Shown: positions 17,743 to 26,689 of the stretch, piece after piece | Layout of the letters: each line of letters starts with the position of its first letter | Numbering within the stretch: position 1 is the stretch's first letter | Source of the DNA: Psychrobacter sp. FME6 | GTDB lineage: Bacteria > Pseudomonadota > Gammaproteobacteria > Pseudomonadales > Moraxellaceae | DNA: 42,765 nt | Assembly (NCBI RefSeq): GCF_014861365.1 | Contig: NZ_RRYW01000017.1 | Span: 1 to 42,765, forward strand | Reading direction: 5' to 3' | Notes under the pieces: model-generated | Database searches by the model: none | The model's input: the letters and a program-made list of their open reading frames with translations, nothing else | Told to the model about the DNA's origin: nothing | Made by a program: the position numbers and the translations under genes

Positions 17743-18444
17743 ATGATATCTCAATCCCTTATTTTAGATATGCTGCTGCCAGTATGGGTCAGTATCAAGC
17801 TTGCTGCTATCACTACCCTATGCTTATTGTTACTTGGCACGCCATTGGCTTATTGGTTGGCCAAACCCAGTCGCGGTAATATCGTTGGTCGCATCAAAAT
17901 ACTGCTTATGGGCGTGATTGCCATGCCACTTGTCTTGCCGCCTACTGTCATTGGGTTTTATTTATTATTACTGCTCAGCCCAAATTTCGGTATTGGTAAA
18001 TGGCTCGCTCAATACAACATCAGTGCCTTTACCTTTACCTTTGAGGGACTGGTCATCGGCTCTATTATCTACTCGCTGCCTTTTTACGTGCAGCCTGTCT
18101 ACGCACAATTTTCACGCATCCCAGCCAGCGTCATGGAAGTGGCAAGCCTACTAGAACCCAACCGTCTAAGACGCTTTCTACGAGTGGCACTACCGCAAGC
18201 ACGTATCGGCATTATCCTTGGTAGCTTAATCAGCTTTGCCCATACCATTGGTGAATTTGGTGTAGTACTGATGATTGGCGGTAGTATTTCAGGTGAGACC
18301 AAGGTCGTCTCGATTGCTATCTATGAGCAAGTAGAAGCGCTTAATTATGAGGCAGCTCATATGATGTCTGTCATTCTCATCATTATGGGCATGGTCATGG
18401 TGGCACTGATTGCTAGCTTTAATAAATCCAGCCACAACCCATAA
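17743..18444 (+). CDS. modB: Molybdate ABC transporter permease ModB
   Basis: Inner-membrane permease of the molybdate importer. 233 residues, about five helices. The ABC-permease EAA loop is EVASLLEPNRLRRFLRVALP (about residues 128-147), followed by SLISFAHTIGEFGVVLMIGG, typical of ModB. The ATPase ModC, which normally follows, is absent; the next gene is on the other strand. ModC must be encoded elsewhere or another ATPase must serve. The ATG has no close Shine-Dalgarno. Confidence 0.95.
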   Translation: MISQSLILDMLLPVWVSIKLAAITTLCLLLLGTPLAYWLAKPSRGNIVGRIKILLMGVIAMPLVLPPTVIGFYLLLLLSPNFGIGKWLAQYNISAFTFTFEGLVIGSIIYSLPFYVQPVYAQFSRIPASVMEVASLLEPNRLRRFLRVALPQARIGIILGSLISFAHTIGEFGVVLMIGGSISGETKVVSIAIYEQVEALNYEAAHMMSVILIIMGMVMVALIASFNKSSHNP

Positions 18445-18506
18445 ACACAAGCTCAGCCTAAATAATACCCAGTCAATTCAATGACACGCCTTATTCACGA
18501 AACTGC

Positions 18507-18986
18507 TTAGCGATTCTCGTCTGAGCGTTTAATGCTGTCTGGGCTGGCCTCATAAATAGTGTCCAACTCTGCTTCTGTCAGACAGCTCTCAACGATGGGA
18601 AACAGCTCGCGTTCCTCAAAACGAATATGATCGTATAGCAATGTGGCCAGTTCCCTGACTTGGGTAACCGTGATAGGGTTGCTTTGAGACGACTCTGAGC
18701 TTTCACCTTCTTCCATCAGGGCATGTAGTGCTTTATGCTGCTCATCAAGGGTATTAAGTACTGAGGCTACTTCGGGTTTAGAGTCTTGATAAGGCCGTAA
18801 CGCATCAACGATTAAGTTATCTTCAATCCGAAAGTGATGCTCCATCTCTTTAAGGTAACCCGTTATATTCAACCAATGCTTGCTGATTTCTGCTGGCTCA
18901 TCTATGCATTCCTTAGCATGACGCGATAGATTTAACCCGAGGTGATGTTGACGGGATAATGGCTGTAATTGATTGGCGCGTTTCAT
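18507..18986 (-). CDS. Hemerythrin HHE-domain protein
   Basis: A four-helix protein with the metal-ligand pattern of the hemerythrin HHE family: SRQHH (His14/His15), MEHHFRIEDNL (His50/51, Glu55), DEQHKAL (His84) and LLYDHIRFEERELFP (His120, Glu124/125). Such proteins bind a non-haem di-iron centre. In denitrifying or nitrate-respiring bacteria, relatives (YtfE/DnrN-like or smaller) are linked to nitric oxide or iron-sulfur repair, but this one lacks the N-terminal ScdA domain of YtfE. 159 residues, no signal peptide, cytoplasmic. Its position next to the nitrate island fits an NO or oxygen role; that is inference. Confidence 0.85.
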   Translation of the reverse strand: MKRANQLQPLSRQHHLGLNLSRHAKECIDEPAEISKHWLNITGYLKEMEHHFRIEDNLIVDALRPYQDSKPEVASVLNTLDEQHKALHALMEEGESSESSQSNPITVTQVRELATLLYDHIRFEERELFPIVESCLTEAELDTIYEASPDSIKRSDENR

Positions 18987-19292
18987 AATTAATTACCTCA
19001 TTGTATTTAGTTATAGTCGATTCACTTTAAAGCGATACAAAGAAAACCAGTGCAAATACTACATTTAACAAGCTAGCCCTTCATAAACCAGCCGTGGCAT
19101 CAATGACCACCCTACCATCTTAATCGACATGATGGGTGAGCATTTCATCGATTAGGCCGTGCTAAAAAATTACTGGTTGTTATAGTCCTGTAATGATATC
19201 AGGGTCTAGGATACTGGGTAGATGTCATTCTCAATAAATTCAATTATAGTAAGCTTTTGACGATATTTTTAATAAAATTGAGGAATTTAATA
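18987..19292. other. Divergent gap between hemerythrin and lipoprotein genes
   Basis: 306 bases with divergent promoters expected. Most is taken by a degraded palindromic element (19012-19248). TTGAGGAATTTAATAATG near 19278 is the ribosome site and start of the lipoprotein gene. Confidence 0.5.
19012..19248. repeat. Divergent palindromic element, copy C
   Basis: The left end TATAGTCGATTCACTTTAAA matches the ends of copies E and G. Further in, AACCAGT (about 19047) pairs with ACTGGTT (about 19171). The centre holds an imperfect inverted repeat built on GGCATCAATGACCACCC and its counterpart ending GATTAGGCC, related to the repeat at 10637-10680. The common core of the family is missing. The right end (ATTATA) is a weak match. 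Confidence 0.4.
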
Positions 19293-20012
19293 ATGAAAAC
19301 ACTAAGTTTATGTATATTAGCAGGACTGAGTTTAAGTGCTTGTGCTACTGGTAATGCCAATCAAAATGGCGCTACTAACAACGGTTCTAATAATGGCTCT
19401 AACAATACAGTCACTCAATACCCTGTTGAAGCAGCGATGCTGAATATTTACACCAAGGAGCGCAGTCAAAAGCTGGTGGGCACTATAGACGGTCAAAATG
19501 TATCTGCAGAAATTAAAGTCACACCCAAAGGGCCAATGGTGTTCAATAATAAAAAGGTACAAGGTGCCGAAATAAACACCATCAATAAATTAAACAATCA
19601 AATCACCGGTCAGTCAGTGGCTATCAATTACTTTACCAAAAATCCACTGATGTTTTACGGCTTTACCGACAGCTCAGGCGAGTATTCGTTAGCCACGCAA
19701 ACCACGACGATACCGAAGATGGCGACCATTGGCGACTCTAGTAAACTACTCACTGAAAACACTTATAGCGATAGCAGTATGGCTAAAAAAATAGGCACCT
19801 ATAACCAAGGCTGGTCTTTGCAGCGAGACAGCAACAATACTGCGTGGTTCTGTATCGGAACATCAGCCAATCTATTGCTCGATAACGACCCCGCTGGCTC
19901 ATCAGAAGAATGCTATAAAATCAACGCTAAAGGTAATATTTTAAGCAGCAAAGTGACCATCAGCCAGCCGAGTAATAATGGCAATAGAAAAATGGTTTTT
20001 ACCAGCCAATAA
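19293..20012 (+). CDS. Putative lipoprotein of unknown function
   Basis: 239 residues starting MKTLSLCILAGLSLSACATG: a short signal peptide and lipobox LSAC predict lipidation at Cys17. An Asn/Gly/Ser-rich linker (residues about 20-38, NGSNNGSNN) follows, then a globular domain I do not recognise, with two cysteines (in AWFCIGTS and SEECYKIN) that could form a disulfide. The start is set by TTGAGG nine bases upstream, rather than an earlier in-frame TTG. It converges on the sensor kinase gene 17 bases away. No function can be given. Confidence 0.75.
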   Translation: MKTLSLCILAGLSLSACATGNANQNGATNNGSNNGSNNTVTQYPVEAAMLNIYTKERSQKLVGTIDGQNVSAEIKVTPKGPMVFNNKKVQGAEINTINKLNNQITGQSVAINYFTKNPLMFYGFTDSSGEYSLATQTTTIPKMATIGDSSKLLTENTYSDSSMAKKIGTYNQGWSLQRDSNNTAWFCIGTSANLLLDNDPAGSSEECYKINAKGNILSSKVTISQPSNNGNRKMVFTSQ

Positions 20013-20029
20013 CTTATTAAATGGCGATA

Positions 20030-21535
20030 TCACAACTCGACGCTGACTTGAAAGCAATACTCATCTTTGATAGCGATGCTCATTTTACCGTTGTGAGCAT
20101 CGACGATGGCTTTTACGATAGATAACCCCAAGCCAGTGCCTGAATGAAAGGTATTGGTTTTATCATGGCGATAAAAGCGCTCAAACAGCTTATCTGCTTC
20201 GCTTTGAGTCAATGGCGAATCCAACTGATTGCTGATGGTTACTTTTAAAGAAGACTGTTTTAAAGAAGACAGCTTTGAGGACTCAGCTTGCCTGCTTTTT
20301 CCATCAGTACTGTCAGTGGTAGTGCTATGAGCGCTATTATAAGTAAGGGTGTCAGCCTTGATAGATGCAGCTTCGATAACAATCACACTATCGCTTGCCG
20401 CGTAATAAACGGCATTTGATATCAAATTAGAAAACAGCCGTTGCAATAAGCTGTCATCGCCCAATACGGTATTAAATACGCCAATTTTCTCAAAATAAAT
20501 ACCGCGATCTTCCGCCATGAATTCATAATAAGCCATCAACTTAATCACAAGAGAGTCGATATCAACATCACTGAGCTGAGAACTATGCAGTCCTTTTTGC
20601 GTCTTTGCCAATAGCAGCATATTGTTAATCAAGCTCGATAACTGCTCGAGTGTGTCATGCTGATCATGCAGCTGCTCAACATATTCGCTGCGCTCTCTCG
20701 GCTTACTCAACATTACTTGGGTTTGGGTACTTAAGGTGGCAAGCGGCGTACGCAGCTCATGAGCAATATCATCTGAGAATCGCGATAAAGACTCAAAATT
20801 ATGCTCAAGTTTGTCCATCATAGCGTTATAAGCGTCAGCAAGCGCGCGTAGCTCACTGGGCATCTCGCTGACAATGATACGATCGTCAAGTTGTTCGGCA
20901 TTGATACGGGTCATCTTTTGTCTGATGGTCGCCAGCGGAGCAAAGCCTAAATGCACACTAAAGGCTGCGACAGAAACTAAAATAAAGGTAATGGCGATGA
21001 GTATAAAAATAAGCTGACGGTTAAAATGTAGCAGATACTGATGATGAACATCAATCGGTAAGGCAATAAGCGCCAAGCGTTCAGAATGTTTAATCACAAT
21101 AGCGCGATAGTGACGATGATTCATTTTTAAATCAAACGGCTGGTCATGGTATTGCTGCCATAACGCTTTTACACGCTTATTACCCAGCTCGCTTATAAAA
21201 ACGTTGGGATTGCTGGTGATGACTTTTCCCTGACTGTCAGTGATAAGGGTTTTTACCCCGTAGTCCAGTCCAGCGTTGGGTGGTTGCGGTGCAGGTGTGG
21301 ATTGATTAAAGGCTGATGCTGCCCTCTCATCGTCGAGCAAGCGATCAGTCATTTGCTGACGTAGATTAAACGCAGCATGGGTTAAAATCTCTGAGTCCAT
21401 TTGCTCAAAATGACTGTTTACCGAACGCTGAATCCAGAGATACAGGCAGATTTGAATAATGACGACGCAGAGCGTCAGCAACAATAGCGTCCGCCATAAC
21501 AGCGATAAGCGGCCGTCTGTGATAATGGGTGTCAT
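20030..21535 (-). CDS. Copper-type sensor histidine kinase (CusS/CopS-like)
   Basis: Membrane sensor kinase of 501 residues. Helix 1 is at about 12-33, a periplasmic sensor at about 34-172, helix 2 at about 173-195 (LIFILIAITFILVSVAAF), then HAMP. The H-box is DDIAHELRTPLATL, then NLISNAVYYAA (N-box) and GTGLGLSIVKAIVDAHNG (G-box). A Ser/Lys-rich insert of about 40 residues lies between the N- and G-boxes. The gene follows the regulator with one base between stop and start. The CusR-type operator upstream of the pair supports copper (or silver) as the signal; the sensor domain alone does not prove it. Confidence 0.87.
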   Translation of the reverse strand: MTPIITDGRLSLLWRTLLLLTLCVVIIQICLYLWIQRSVNSHFEQMDSEILTHAAFNLRQQMTDRLLDDERAASAFNQSTPAPQPPNAGLDYGVKTLITDSQGKVITSNPNVFISELGNKRVKALWQQYHDQPFDLKMNHRHYRAIVIKHSERLALIALPIDVHHQYLLHFNRQLIFILIAITFILVSVAAFSVHLGFAPLATIRQKMTRINAEQLDDRIIVSEMPSELRALADAYNAMMDKLEHNFESLSRFSDDIAHELRTPLATLSTQTQVMLSKPRERSEYVEQLHDQHDTLEQLSSLINNMLLLAKTQKGLHSSQLSDVDIDSLVIKLMAYYEFMAEDRGIYFEKIGVFNTVLGDDSLLQRLFSNLISNAVYYAASDSVIVIEAASIKADTLTYNSAHSTTTDSTDGKSRQAESSKLSSLKQSSLKVTISNQLDSPLTQSEADKLFERFYRHDKTNTFHSGTGLGLSIVKAIVDAHNGKMSIAIKDEYCFQVSVEL

Positions 21536-21536
21536 A

Positions 21537-22268
21537 TTATTGGCCGTCTATCGGCTGGTATAGGCTAGGCTGAGCTAAATCGACGCTGCTTTCTATCACA
21601 TCTAAGCGATAGCCCATCCCGCGTACGGTATGTATCAGCTTTACTTTATAATCATCATCGATCTTAATTCTTAACCGTCGAATCGCTACATCAATGACGT
21701 TGGTATCGCTATCAAAATTTATATCCCAAACTTGTGAGGCGATGACCGAGCGCGGTAGTACTTCACCTTGGCGCTCAAGTAAAAACTGTAATAATAAAAA
21801 CTCTTTGGCGGTGAGTTTAATCGGCTGCTCATCTCTGTGTACGCTGCGTTTGGCAATGTCCATCGTTAAATCGGCAATTTGTAAAAGGTTACTACTATAA
21901 TCTGCCTGATTGGCACGGCGTAGTAAGCTTTTTATTCTCACCAACAGCTCGGCAAAGGCAAAAGGCTTGGTAAGATAGTCATCACCGCCAAGCTCAATAC
22001 CTTTGATACGATCACTTAAGTCATCTTTGGCAGTTAAAAATAAGATTGGCGTGTGCTTGCCAGCAGCGCGGTAATTGCGTACCAATTCAAAACCACTGAT
22101 ATCTGGCAACATCACATCCATGACCACGACATTAAAATCTTCGCTCATTAACGCATGGTAGCCGCTCAGCCCCGTGGTTTGATGCTCAACCATAAAGCCC
22201 GCTTCACTCAGACCTTTTTTTATATAATCACCAAGCGATAATTCATCTTCGACCAATAATATTTTCAT
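21537..22268 (-). CDS. Copper-type response regulator (CusR/CopR-like, OmpR family)
   Basis: Receiver domain MKILLVEDELSLGDYIKKGL with the phosphorylated Asp in VVVMDVMLP, Thr in LFLTAKD and Lys in DDYLTKPFAF. An OmpR winged-helix domain follows, with the DNA-contacting segment SDTNVIDVAIRRLRIKIDD and IHTVRGMGYRL. This is typical of CusR/PcoR/CopR regulators. The Met at 22268 is preferred, as the canonical receiver start, over a 13-residue longer frame beginning at 22307; no clear ribosome site decides it. The palindrome at 22362-22377 is the expected target and would also autoregulate this pair. Confidence 0.9.
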   Translation of the reverse strand: MKILLVEDELSLGDYIKKGLSEAGFMVEHQTTGLSGYHALMSEDFNVVVMDVMLPDISGFELVRNYRAAGKHTPILFLTAKDDLSDRIKGIELGGDDYLTKPFAFAELLVRIKSLLRRANQADYSSNLLQIADLTMDIAKRSVHRDEQPIKLTAKEFLLLQFLLERQGEVLPRSVIASQVWDINFDSDTNVIDVAIRRLRIKIDDDYKVKLIHTVRGMGYRLDVIESSVDLAQPSLYQPIDGQ

Positions 22269-22361
22269 AGCAGGCGCGACACTAATGGGTTGGGTTAATA
22301 CTATCAATAATAGGGGAATGATAGAGGATTGCTAGCAATATTCCTATGCTAAGACTGCAAC

Positions 22362-22377
22362 ATGACAAAATTGTCAT
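22362..22377. promoter_or_regulatory. CusR-type operator between cusRS-like genes and DUF411 gene
   Basis: ATGACAA-AA-TTGTCAT: two perfect inverted 7-bp arms with a 2-bp spacer, the same as the central part of the E. coli CusR box (ATGACAA-N2-TTGTCAT). It lies between divergent genes, about 100 bases from each start, so it can serve both. A degraded second copy (TCATGTTGTTGTCAGA) follows near 22385-22400. Confidence 0.85.
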
Positions 22378-22479
22378 CTTCGCGTCATGTTGTTGTCAGA
22401 GTCGTTGTATTAAGCTGTTCGTTATCTTAATGTATTAACGATACTATTAGTTGCTGTAGAAAACACATGAGTGAGCTTT

Positions 22480-23124
22480 ATGAAAACCTTTAAAACTGAG
22501 ACTAGCCCTATGTCTAATAGCCAGCCTTCTAAGCTATTGCGCAGTACACTTATATTATTTGCCGCCTCATCACTGTTTGCTTGCGGTCAAGCCAACACTA
22601 GCGCCTCTGAGCCTAATGTCTCAAAAGTTGAAAGTTCTACCGTTGCAACGTCTAACACTACTAATCCAAACGCTACAAATGCAGCACTAATGACAACGCC
22701 TGCCAGCAATCCAGACCTACTAAAAAACGTCTCAGCAACTGTTTATAAAGATGCCAACTGCGGCTGCTGTAAAGATTGGATCAGCCATGCAGAAGATAAC
22801 GGTCTAAGCACCACGGCGCACGATGTTGCAGATTTGGCATTATTCAAAGAGCGTTACGGCGTGCCAAATGACATGCGCTCTTGCCATACTGCGGTCACCA
22901 CCGATGGTTACGTCTTCGAAGGTCACGTACCAGCGAAATATGTGGCGCAGTTTTTGGAAAATCCGCCCGTACAAGCGCTTGGACTTGCGGTACCGGGCAT
23001 GCCTATGGGTAGCCCAGGTATGGAATATCAAAATAAGTTTGACCCGTATCAGATTATGCAGCTTAATAAAGACGGTACAAGTGAAGTCTACGCGGATATC
23101 AGCTCTGTTCAACAGCAATTATAA
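22480..23124 (+). CDS. DUF411 lipoprotein, putative copper-binding
   Basis: A signal peptide with lipobox LFAC (in LILFAASSLFACGQ) is followed by a Ser/Thr/Asn-rich linker and a DUF411 domain: VYKDANCGCCKDWISH with a CxCC motif, then MRSCHTA and VFEGHVPA. DUF411 proteins occur in copper and silver resistance clusters and are thought to bind metal in the periplasm. Start ATG 22480 is chosen; an in-frame GTG at 22471 and ATG at 22510 are alternatives, and all keep the signal sequence. First gene of the unit with two DUF305 genes; a CusR-type operator lies about 100 bp upstream. Confidence 0.85.
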   Translation: MKTFKTETSPMSNSQPSKLLRSTLILFAASSLFACGQANTSASEPNVSKVESSTVATSNTTNPNATNAALMTTPASNPDLLKNVSATVYKDANCGCCKDWISHAEDNGLSTTAHDVADLALFKERYGVPNDMRSCHTAVTTDGYVFEGHVPAKYVAQFLENPPVQALGLAVPGMPMGSPGMEYQNKFDPYQIMQLNKDGTSEVYADISSVQQQL

Positions 23125-23165
23125 TTTGTATTATCGATATTGAACCCATTTATAGAGGCAACCCT

Positions 23166-23651
23166 ATGAATAACTCTGATCAACAAGAGATGAATCATAA
23201 AGAAAGCATGAACCCTTATATTAAGTTCACTCTGATGATTTTGACCTCTACTGTTGTGATGTACATCATGATGTATTTCAATACCTACCAGTGGGATCAC
23301 GTTTATTTTAGTGAAACCAGAGCTTATATGGCGCTGTACATGGGCGCTGGTATGGCAGTCATTATGCTGGCATTTATGAGTAACATGTATAAAAAGACTA
23401 AGCTGAATTTACTGGTTTATGGGCTAAGTGTGGTGATGTTTGCCGTTGGCATTTGGGGCGTTAGATCCCAAGCAACCGTCGATCAAGTCGATTGGATGCA
23501 AGCGATGATACCGCATCATTCCATTGCTATTTTGACCAGCTCAAGAGCAGATATCGAAGACCCCCGAGTGCGACAACTGGCGGATGATATTATTGAAGCG
23601 CAAAAGCGTGAAATTGGTGAGATGCAAGCGCTGATCGAAGAATTAAAGTAA
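23166..23651 (+). CDS. DUF305 membrane protein
   Basis: 161 residues with three predicted helices (about 20-40, 53-75, 80-98) and a C-terminal DUF305-like half: VDWMQAMIPHHSIAILTSS and RQLADDIIEAQKREIGEMQAL. DUF305 is a ferritin-like helical domain with a conserved MIPHH motif, often next to copper genes. AGAGGCAACCCT precedes the ATG. It belongs with the DUF411 and second DUF305 genes in one copper-responsive unit. Metal specificity is inferred from the operator and neighbours. Confidence 0.82.
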   Translation: MNNSDQQEMNHKESMNPYIKFTLMILTSTVVMYIMMYFNTYQWDHVYFSETRAYMALYMGAGMAVIMLAFMSNMYKKTKLNLLVYGLSVVMFAVGIWGVRSQATVDQVDWMQAMIPHHSIAILTSSRADIEDPRVRQLADDIIEAQKREIGEMQALIEELK

Positions 23652-23753
23652 GTTTTTAACTTATAAGCGGTTATAGATTTATAAACAGTCACTTTTAGAC
23701 AAAGGCTTTCAAACGAATAAAGCGATTGAAGCAATTATAATTAAGGATATACC

Positions 23754-24518
23754 ATGAAAACTCATTACAAATCAGGCTTTTCCATTCTGGCCGCTAGTGT
23801 CAGTGCCGCACTATTACTAAGTGCCTGTCAGCCAACCAATGACAATGCTAACGATACTGTCGACCCTGCCGCAGAAGGCGTCACCACCGTTGAAACCACT
23901 GCAAATGACACTAACACTGTTGACCCACACACTGAGCATGACATGAGTGCAGATGGTATGGCAATGGATGACGAGCCAATGAGCGATATGCACAAAGACT
24001 ATACCGATTCCATGACCACCATGCACGATGAGATGATGAAAGGTATGACTTATAATGACCCTGATGCGGCATTTGCTCAAGGCATGCTTGGTCATCATAT
24101 CGGTGCAGTAGATATGGCAGAGATTGAGCTAAAATACGGCACAGACGATGAAATGCGCAAGCTGGCTCAAGAAATCATTGATGCCCAGAAATCTGAGATT
24201 GAGCAGATGAAAGACTGGCTCGCTAATAACCCTGACGCGGCAGAACCAACGGCTGATACGGCGGCGATGCAACAAGCCTATGCCGATGGAATGGATGCGA
24301 TGCACGGCGAGATGATGGCAGGTATCGCAGACCCAGTACCAGATATGGCCTTTGCTCGTGGTATGCTTCCGCACCATGTTGGCGCAGTAGATATGGCAGA
24401 AACTCAGCTTAAATATGGTAAAAATCCTGAAATGCTTAAGCTGGCTCAAGAGATTATCGACGCACAGCAGCCAGAGATTGAGCAAATGCAAAGCTGGATT
24501 AATGCAAATAAAGGCTAA
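23754..24518 (+). CDS. Lipoprotein with two DUF305 domains
   Basis: Signal peptide with lipobox LLSAC (Cys25), an acidic linker, a Met/His/Asp-rich segment (about residues 60-100), then two tandem DUF305 domains. The first holds FAQGMLGHHIGAVDMAEIEL, the second FARGMLPHHVGAVDMAETQL, each followed by KLAQEIIDAQ and a Glu-x-Gln-Met helix. The repeat suggests internal duplication. Met and His richness fits periplasmic copper binding. The gene follows the membrane DUF305 gene after a 102-base gap. 254 residues. Confidence 0.86.
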   Translation: MKTHYKSGFSILAASVSAALLLSACQPTNDNANDTVDPAAEGVTTVETTANDTNTVDPHTEHDMSADGMAMDDEPMSDMHKDYTDSMTTMHDEMMKGMTYNDPDAAFAQGMLGHHIGAVDMAEIELKYGTDDEMRKLAQEIIDAQKSEIEQMKDWLANNPDAAEPTADTAAMQQAYADGMDAMHGEMMAGIADPVPDMAFARGMLPHHVGAVDMAETQLKYGKNPEMLKLAQEIIDAQQPEIEQMQSWINANKG

Positions 24519-24573
24519 CTATGTTTTGAGTATGATTTAGCAAGCAGGTTTTAACAAAGATAACTTAGACAAC

Positions 24574-25002
24574 TTAGCAAGATTTGGGTGGTACAGAACT
24601 TGGCGGCACAGAATACGTACCGACCACATGTGCCACCAAATCGCTCGAGCCTTCTGAATATAGAGAAACCTCGCCAACGATAAGCGTGCGTCCGACTTTC
24701 ATCAACGTGCAGTCAGCGATAATACGTGCTTCTGCTGAGGGTTTACGTAGAAAATTAATATTTAAGCTCGTCGTCACTGTCAATGGAACAATGCCAATCT
24801 TGCTAAGTATCGCCACATAGAGGGCCACATCAGCGATACTCATCATCACAGGCCCAGAAACGGTGCCACCAGGACGCAATTCATCGACACCAATATCGTG
24901 CGATAGAGTCGCACCACTATCATCCACTGCCTCGATTACGTATTTATTCTGTGGAAACTCTAACGCCATAAAGGCGATAATTTCTTCTTTAGTGGCAGAC
25001 AT
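24574..25002 (-). CDS. PaaI-family acyl-CoA thioesterase (hotdog fold)
   Basis: 142 residues with the hotdog-thioesterase layout: DELRPGGTVSGPVMMSIADV (about residues 40-59) carries the Gly and Asp of the active-site helix. LTVTTSLNINFLRKP and IIADCTLMKVGRTLIVGEV form the beta-sheet. It probably hydrolyses an acyl- or aromatic-CoA ester; the substrate cannot be told. AAGGAGGG lies seven bases before the ATG, an excellent ribosome site. The C-terminal tail is Ser/Pro-rich (SVPPSSVPPKS). The EamA transporter gene upstream on the same strand may be co-transcribed. Confidence 0.8.
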   Translation of the reverse strand: MSATKEEIIAFMALEFPQNKYVIEAVDDSGATLSHDIGVDELRPGGTVSGPVMMSIADVALYVAILSKIGIVPLTVTTSLNINFLRKPSAEARIIADCTLMKVGRTLIVGEVSLYSEGSSDLVAHVVGTYSVPPSSVPPKSC

Positions 25003-25041
25003 ATACCCTCCTTTTAAGTAAAACTCAGATAACTTTCATTT

Positions 25042-25974
25042 TTACATAGATTTCATTTTTACTCCGCCCCACGTTACTAGGCCAACGCCCAAGGCTATCA
25101 GTGAAGCACCTAAAAACAGACCTTCGGGTGGCGCTTCCCCTTGTAAAAAAATAGCGACTGGCACACCAACCACTGCACCGACTGAGCCTAATAAACTCAA
25201 TAATACGGGACCGCCCGTCTTTTGTAGTAGAAATAACAATGAAAACTGCCCCGCAAATACGCCTGACTGTACGGCAATTAGACCCAAGGTCAGCCCTTCA
25301 AGCGGCATAGTGACTGAGAAATTAGGCAGCATACCAAGTGTAAGCAATAATAGCGAAGCGGCAAGCAGCATACCTGGTGCGAGTGCACTAGGAGAAGCCT
25401 TATTAGGCCAGCGCAATGTGCGATATATATTACCAATAGCCAGCAGCACGGGCCCGAAAAGTGCTATCAAAATCCAAAAAATACTGGCATCTGGTGCTGA
25501 AAACTTACGCGCTGCCAATACCCCTGCCCCAATAAGCGCAGCGGCCACGCCCAAAGCACGGATAATATTAAATCGCTCCATGCGTAGCGTTAAGGCACCA
25601 AGATACGTCAGCAATGGCGGTAGCGAAATAATAAGGGCGACGAAACCTGCGCCAACATGCGGAATGGCTGAGAACAACAGAAAATTGGAACCAGCAACAC
25701 TAATGAGCGCGGCGACAAAATAATACTCAAAGCTACGTGCATTTAAAGGTGGTAGCTCTTGTTTAATAAAGGCAACGACCAATAAAATAATCCCTGCGCC
25801 CGTTATAGACCAAAAGAGAAAAGCCAGTGCGGTAATACCTATCTCGCCAGCATACTTTGCCAAATTGGTAGAGATACCAGTCAAACTTCCGCCAACAAGC
25901 AGGCACGCGAACGGGATAAGCCACGTGCTCTGTTGCCGAGATAGCTGCTGTTTTGGCGCGTCAGTGTCAGTCAT
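25042..25974 (-). CDS. EamA/DMT-family transporter
   Basis: About ten membrane helices in two EamA halves (residues about 15-145 and 155-300), typical of drug/metabolite transporters of the RhaT/YdcZ type that export metabolites or amino acids. The start at MTDTDAPKQQ is preferred because AGGATTATCG lies just before it; an upstream in-frame extension of 31 residues (Cys/Tyr/Arg-rich) is not protein-like. 310 residues. The stop is 39 bases from the thioesterase start. Substrate unknown. Confidence 0.82.
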   Translation of the reverse strand: MTDTDAPKQQLSRQQSTWLIPFACLLVGGSLTGISTNLAKYAGEIGITALAFLFWSITGAGIILLVVAFIKQELPPLNARSFEYYFVAALISVAGSNFLLFSAIPHVGAGFVALIISLPPLLTYLGALTLRMERFNIIRALGVAAALIGAGVLAARKFSAPDASIFWILIALFGPVLLAIGNIYRTLRWPNKASPSALAPGMLLAASLLLLTLGMLPNFSVTMPLEGLTLGLIAVQSGVFAGQFSLLFLLQKTGGPVLLSLLGSVGAVVGVPVAIFLQGEAPPEGLFLGASLIALGVGLVTWGGVKMKSM

Positions 25975-26133
25975 CGATAATCCTATTGGGTGAAAATTTC
26001 GATGACGATAACAATATCGATGGCAAATCAGCCAAATCTTGTACTGCCGTAGCTGCATACAAGCCACTTAAATCACCACCAGCAATTACAACAGGGACAT
26101 CTTGCATAGAGATTGACTCCTACCTAATTGAGA

Positions 26134-26556
26134 TTATTCAGCCAATAATTTAGCAAGCAGCTCGTCTATCTCAACCTTAAACTCTTTGTCTTCAATCTTA
26201 TTGGCCGTAATTTTGGCATTTTGCAGACTGTTAATCGCGGTGTCTTTTTCACCCATTTCCAGCTGTAACACCGCCATCGAAAAGGCAATCGATGACATAT
26301 GATCTTTCGAACTCATCGCCGTGGCTTTTGCTAATGCCTTTTCATAAATAACCAATGCGCCTTCCAAATCCTCGGTGAAGTCTGCGAGCGTTTCCCACTG
26401 CTCTGGATGGTCTTTATCGGTGTTTTCATTATCAGTACAGATGGCTTTTAGCTCAGCATAAAGTGCATCGAATGCTTCTTGGTTGCCTCTACGGTCGGCT
26501 TCGAGTAAATCTTCCGCTAAGGTATAAATTGCTTTATATATCTTGGTATTAATCAT
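26134..26556 (-). CDS. Small acidic helical protein, TPR-like, hypothetical
   Basis: 140 residues, strongly acidic and almost wholly helical by composition. EGALVIYEKALAKATAMSSK and SIAFSMAVLQLEMGEKDTAI resemble degenerate tetratricopeptide repeats, suggesting a protein-binding role. No signal peptide. AGAGAAAATA before the ATG is a fair ribosome site. I do not recognise a characterised family. Confidence 0.7.
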   Translation of the reverse strand: MINTKIYKAIYTLAEDLLEADRRGNQEAFDALYAELKAICTDNENTDKDHPEQWETLADFTEDLEGALVIYEKALAKATAMSSKDHMSSIAFSMAVLQLEMGEKDTAINSLQNAKITANKIEDKEFKVEIDELLAKLLAE

Positions 26557-26689
26557 TATTTTCTCTATTTTTAGTTAGGACATGACATCTGAGCAAGCTT
26601 ATCATGCCTAGCTGTCAGTATTAATTTTTTAATTTAAGCGTCTATCAAAATATCTCATTTCAACCCATGGATAATCCAAATCACAACAA

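Noticed and set aside
23817..24491. Long minus-strand frames opposite the double-DUF305 gene
   Set aside because: His/Cys-rich shadows produced by the Met/His/Asp codons of the real gene; no start signals.
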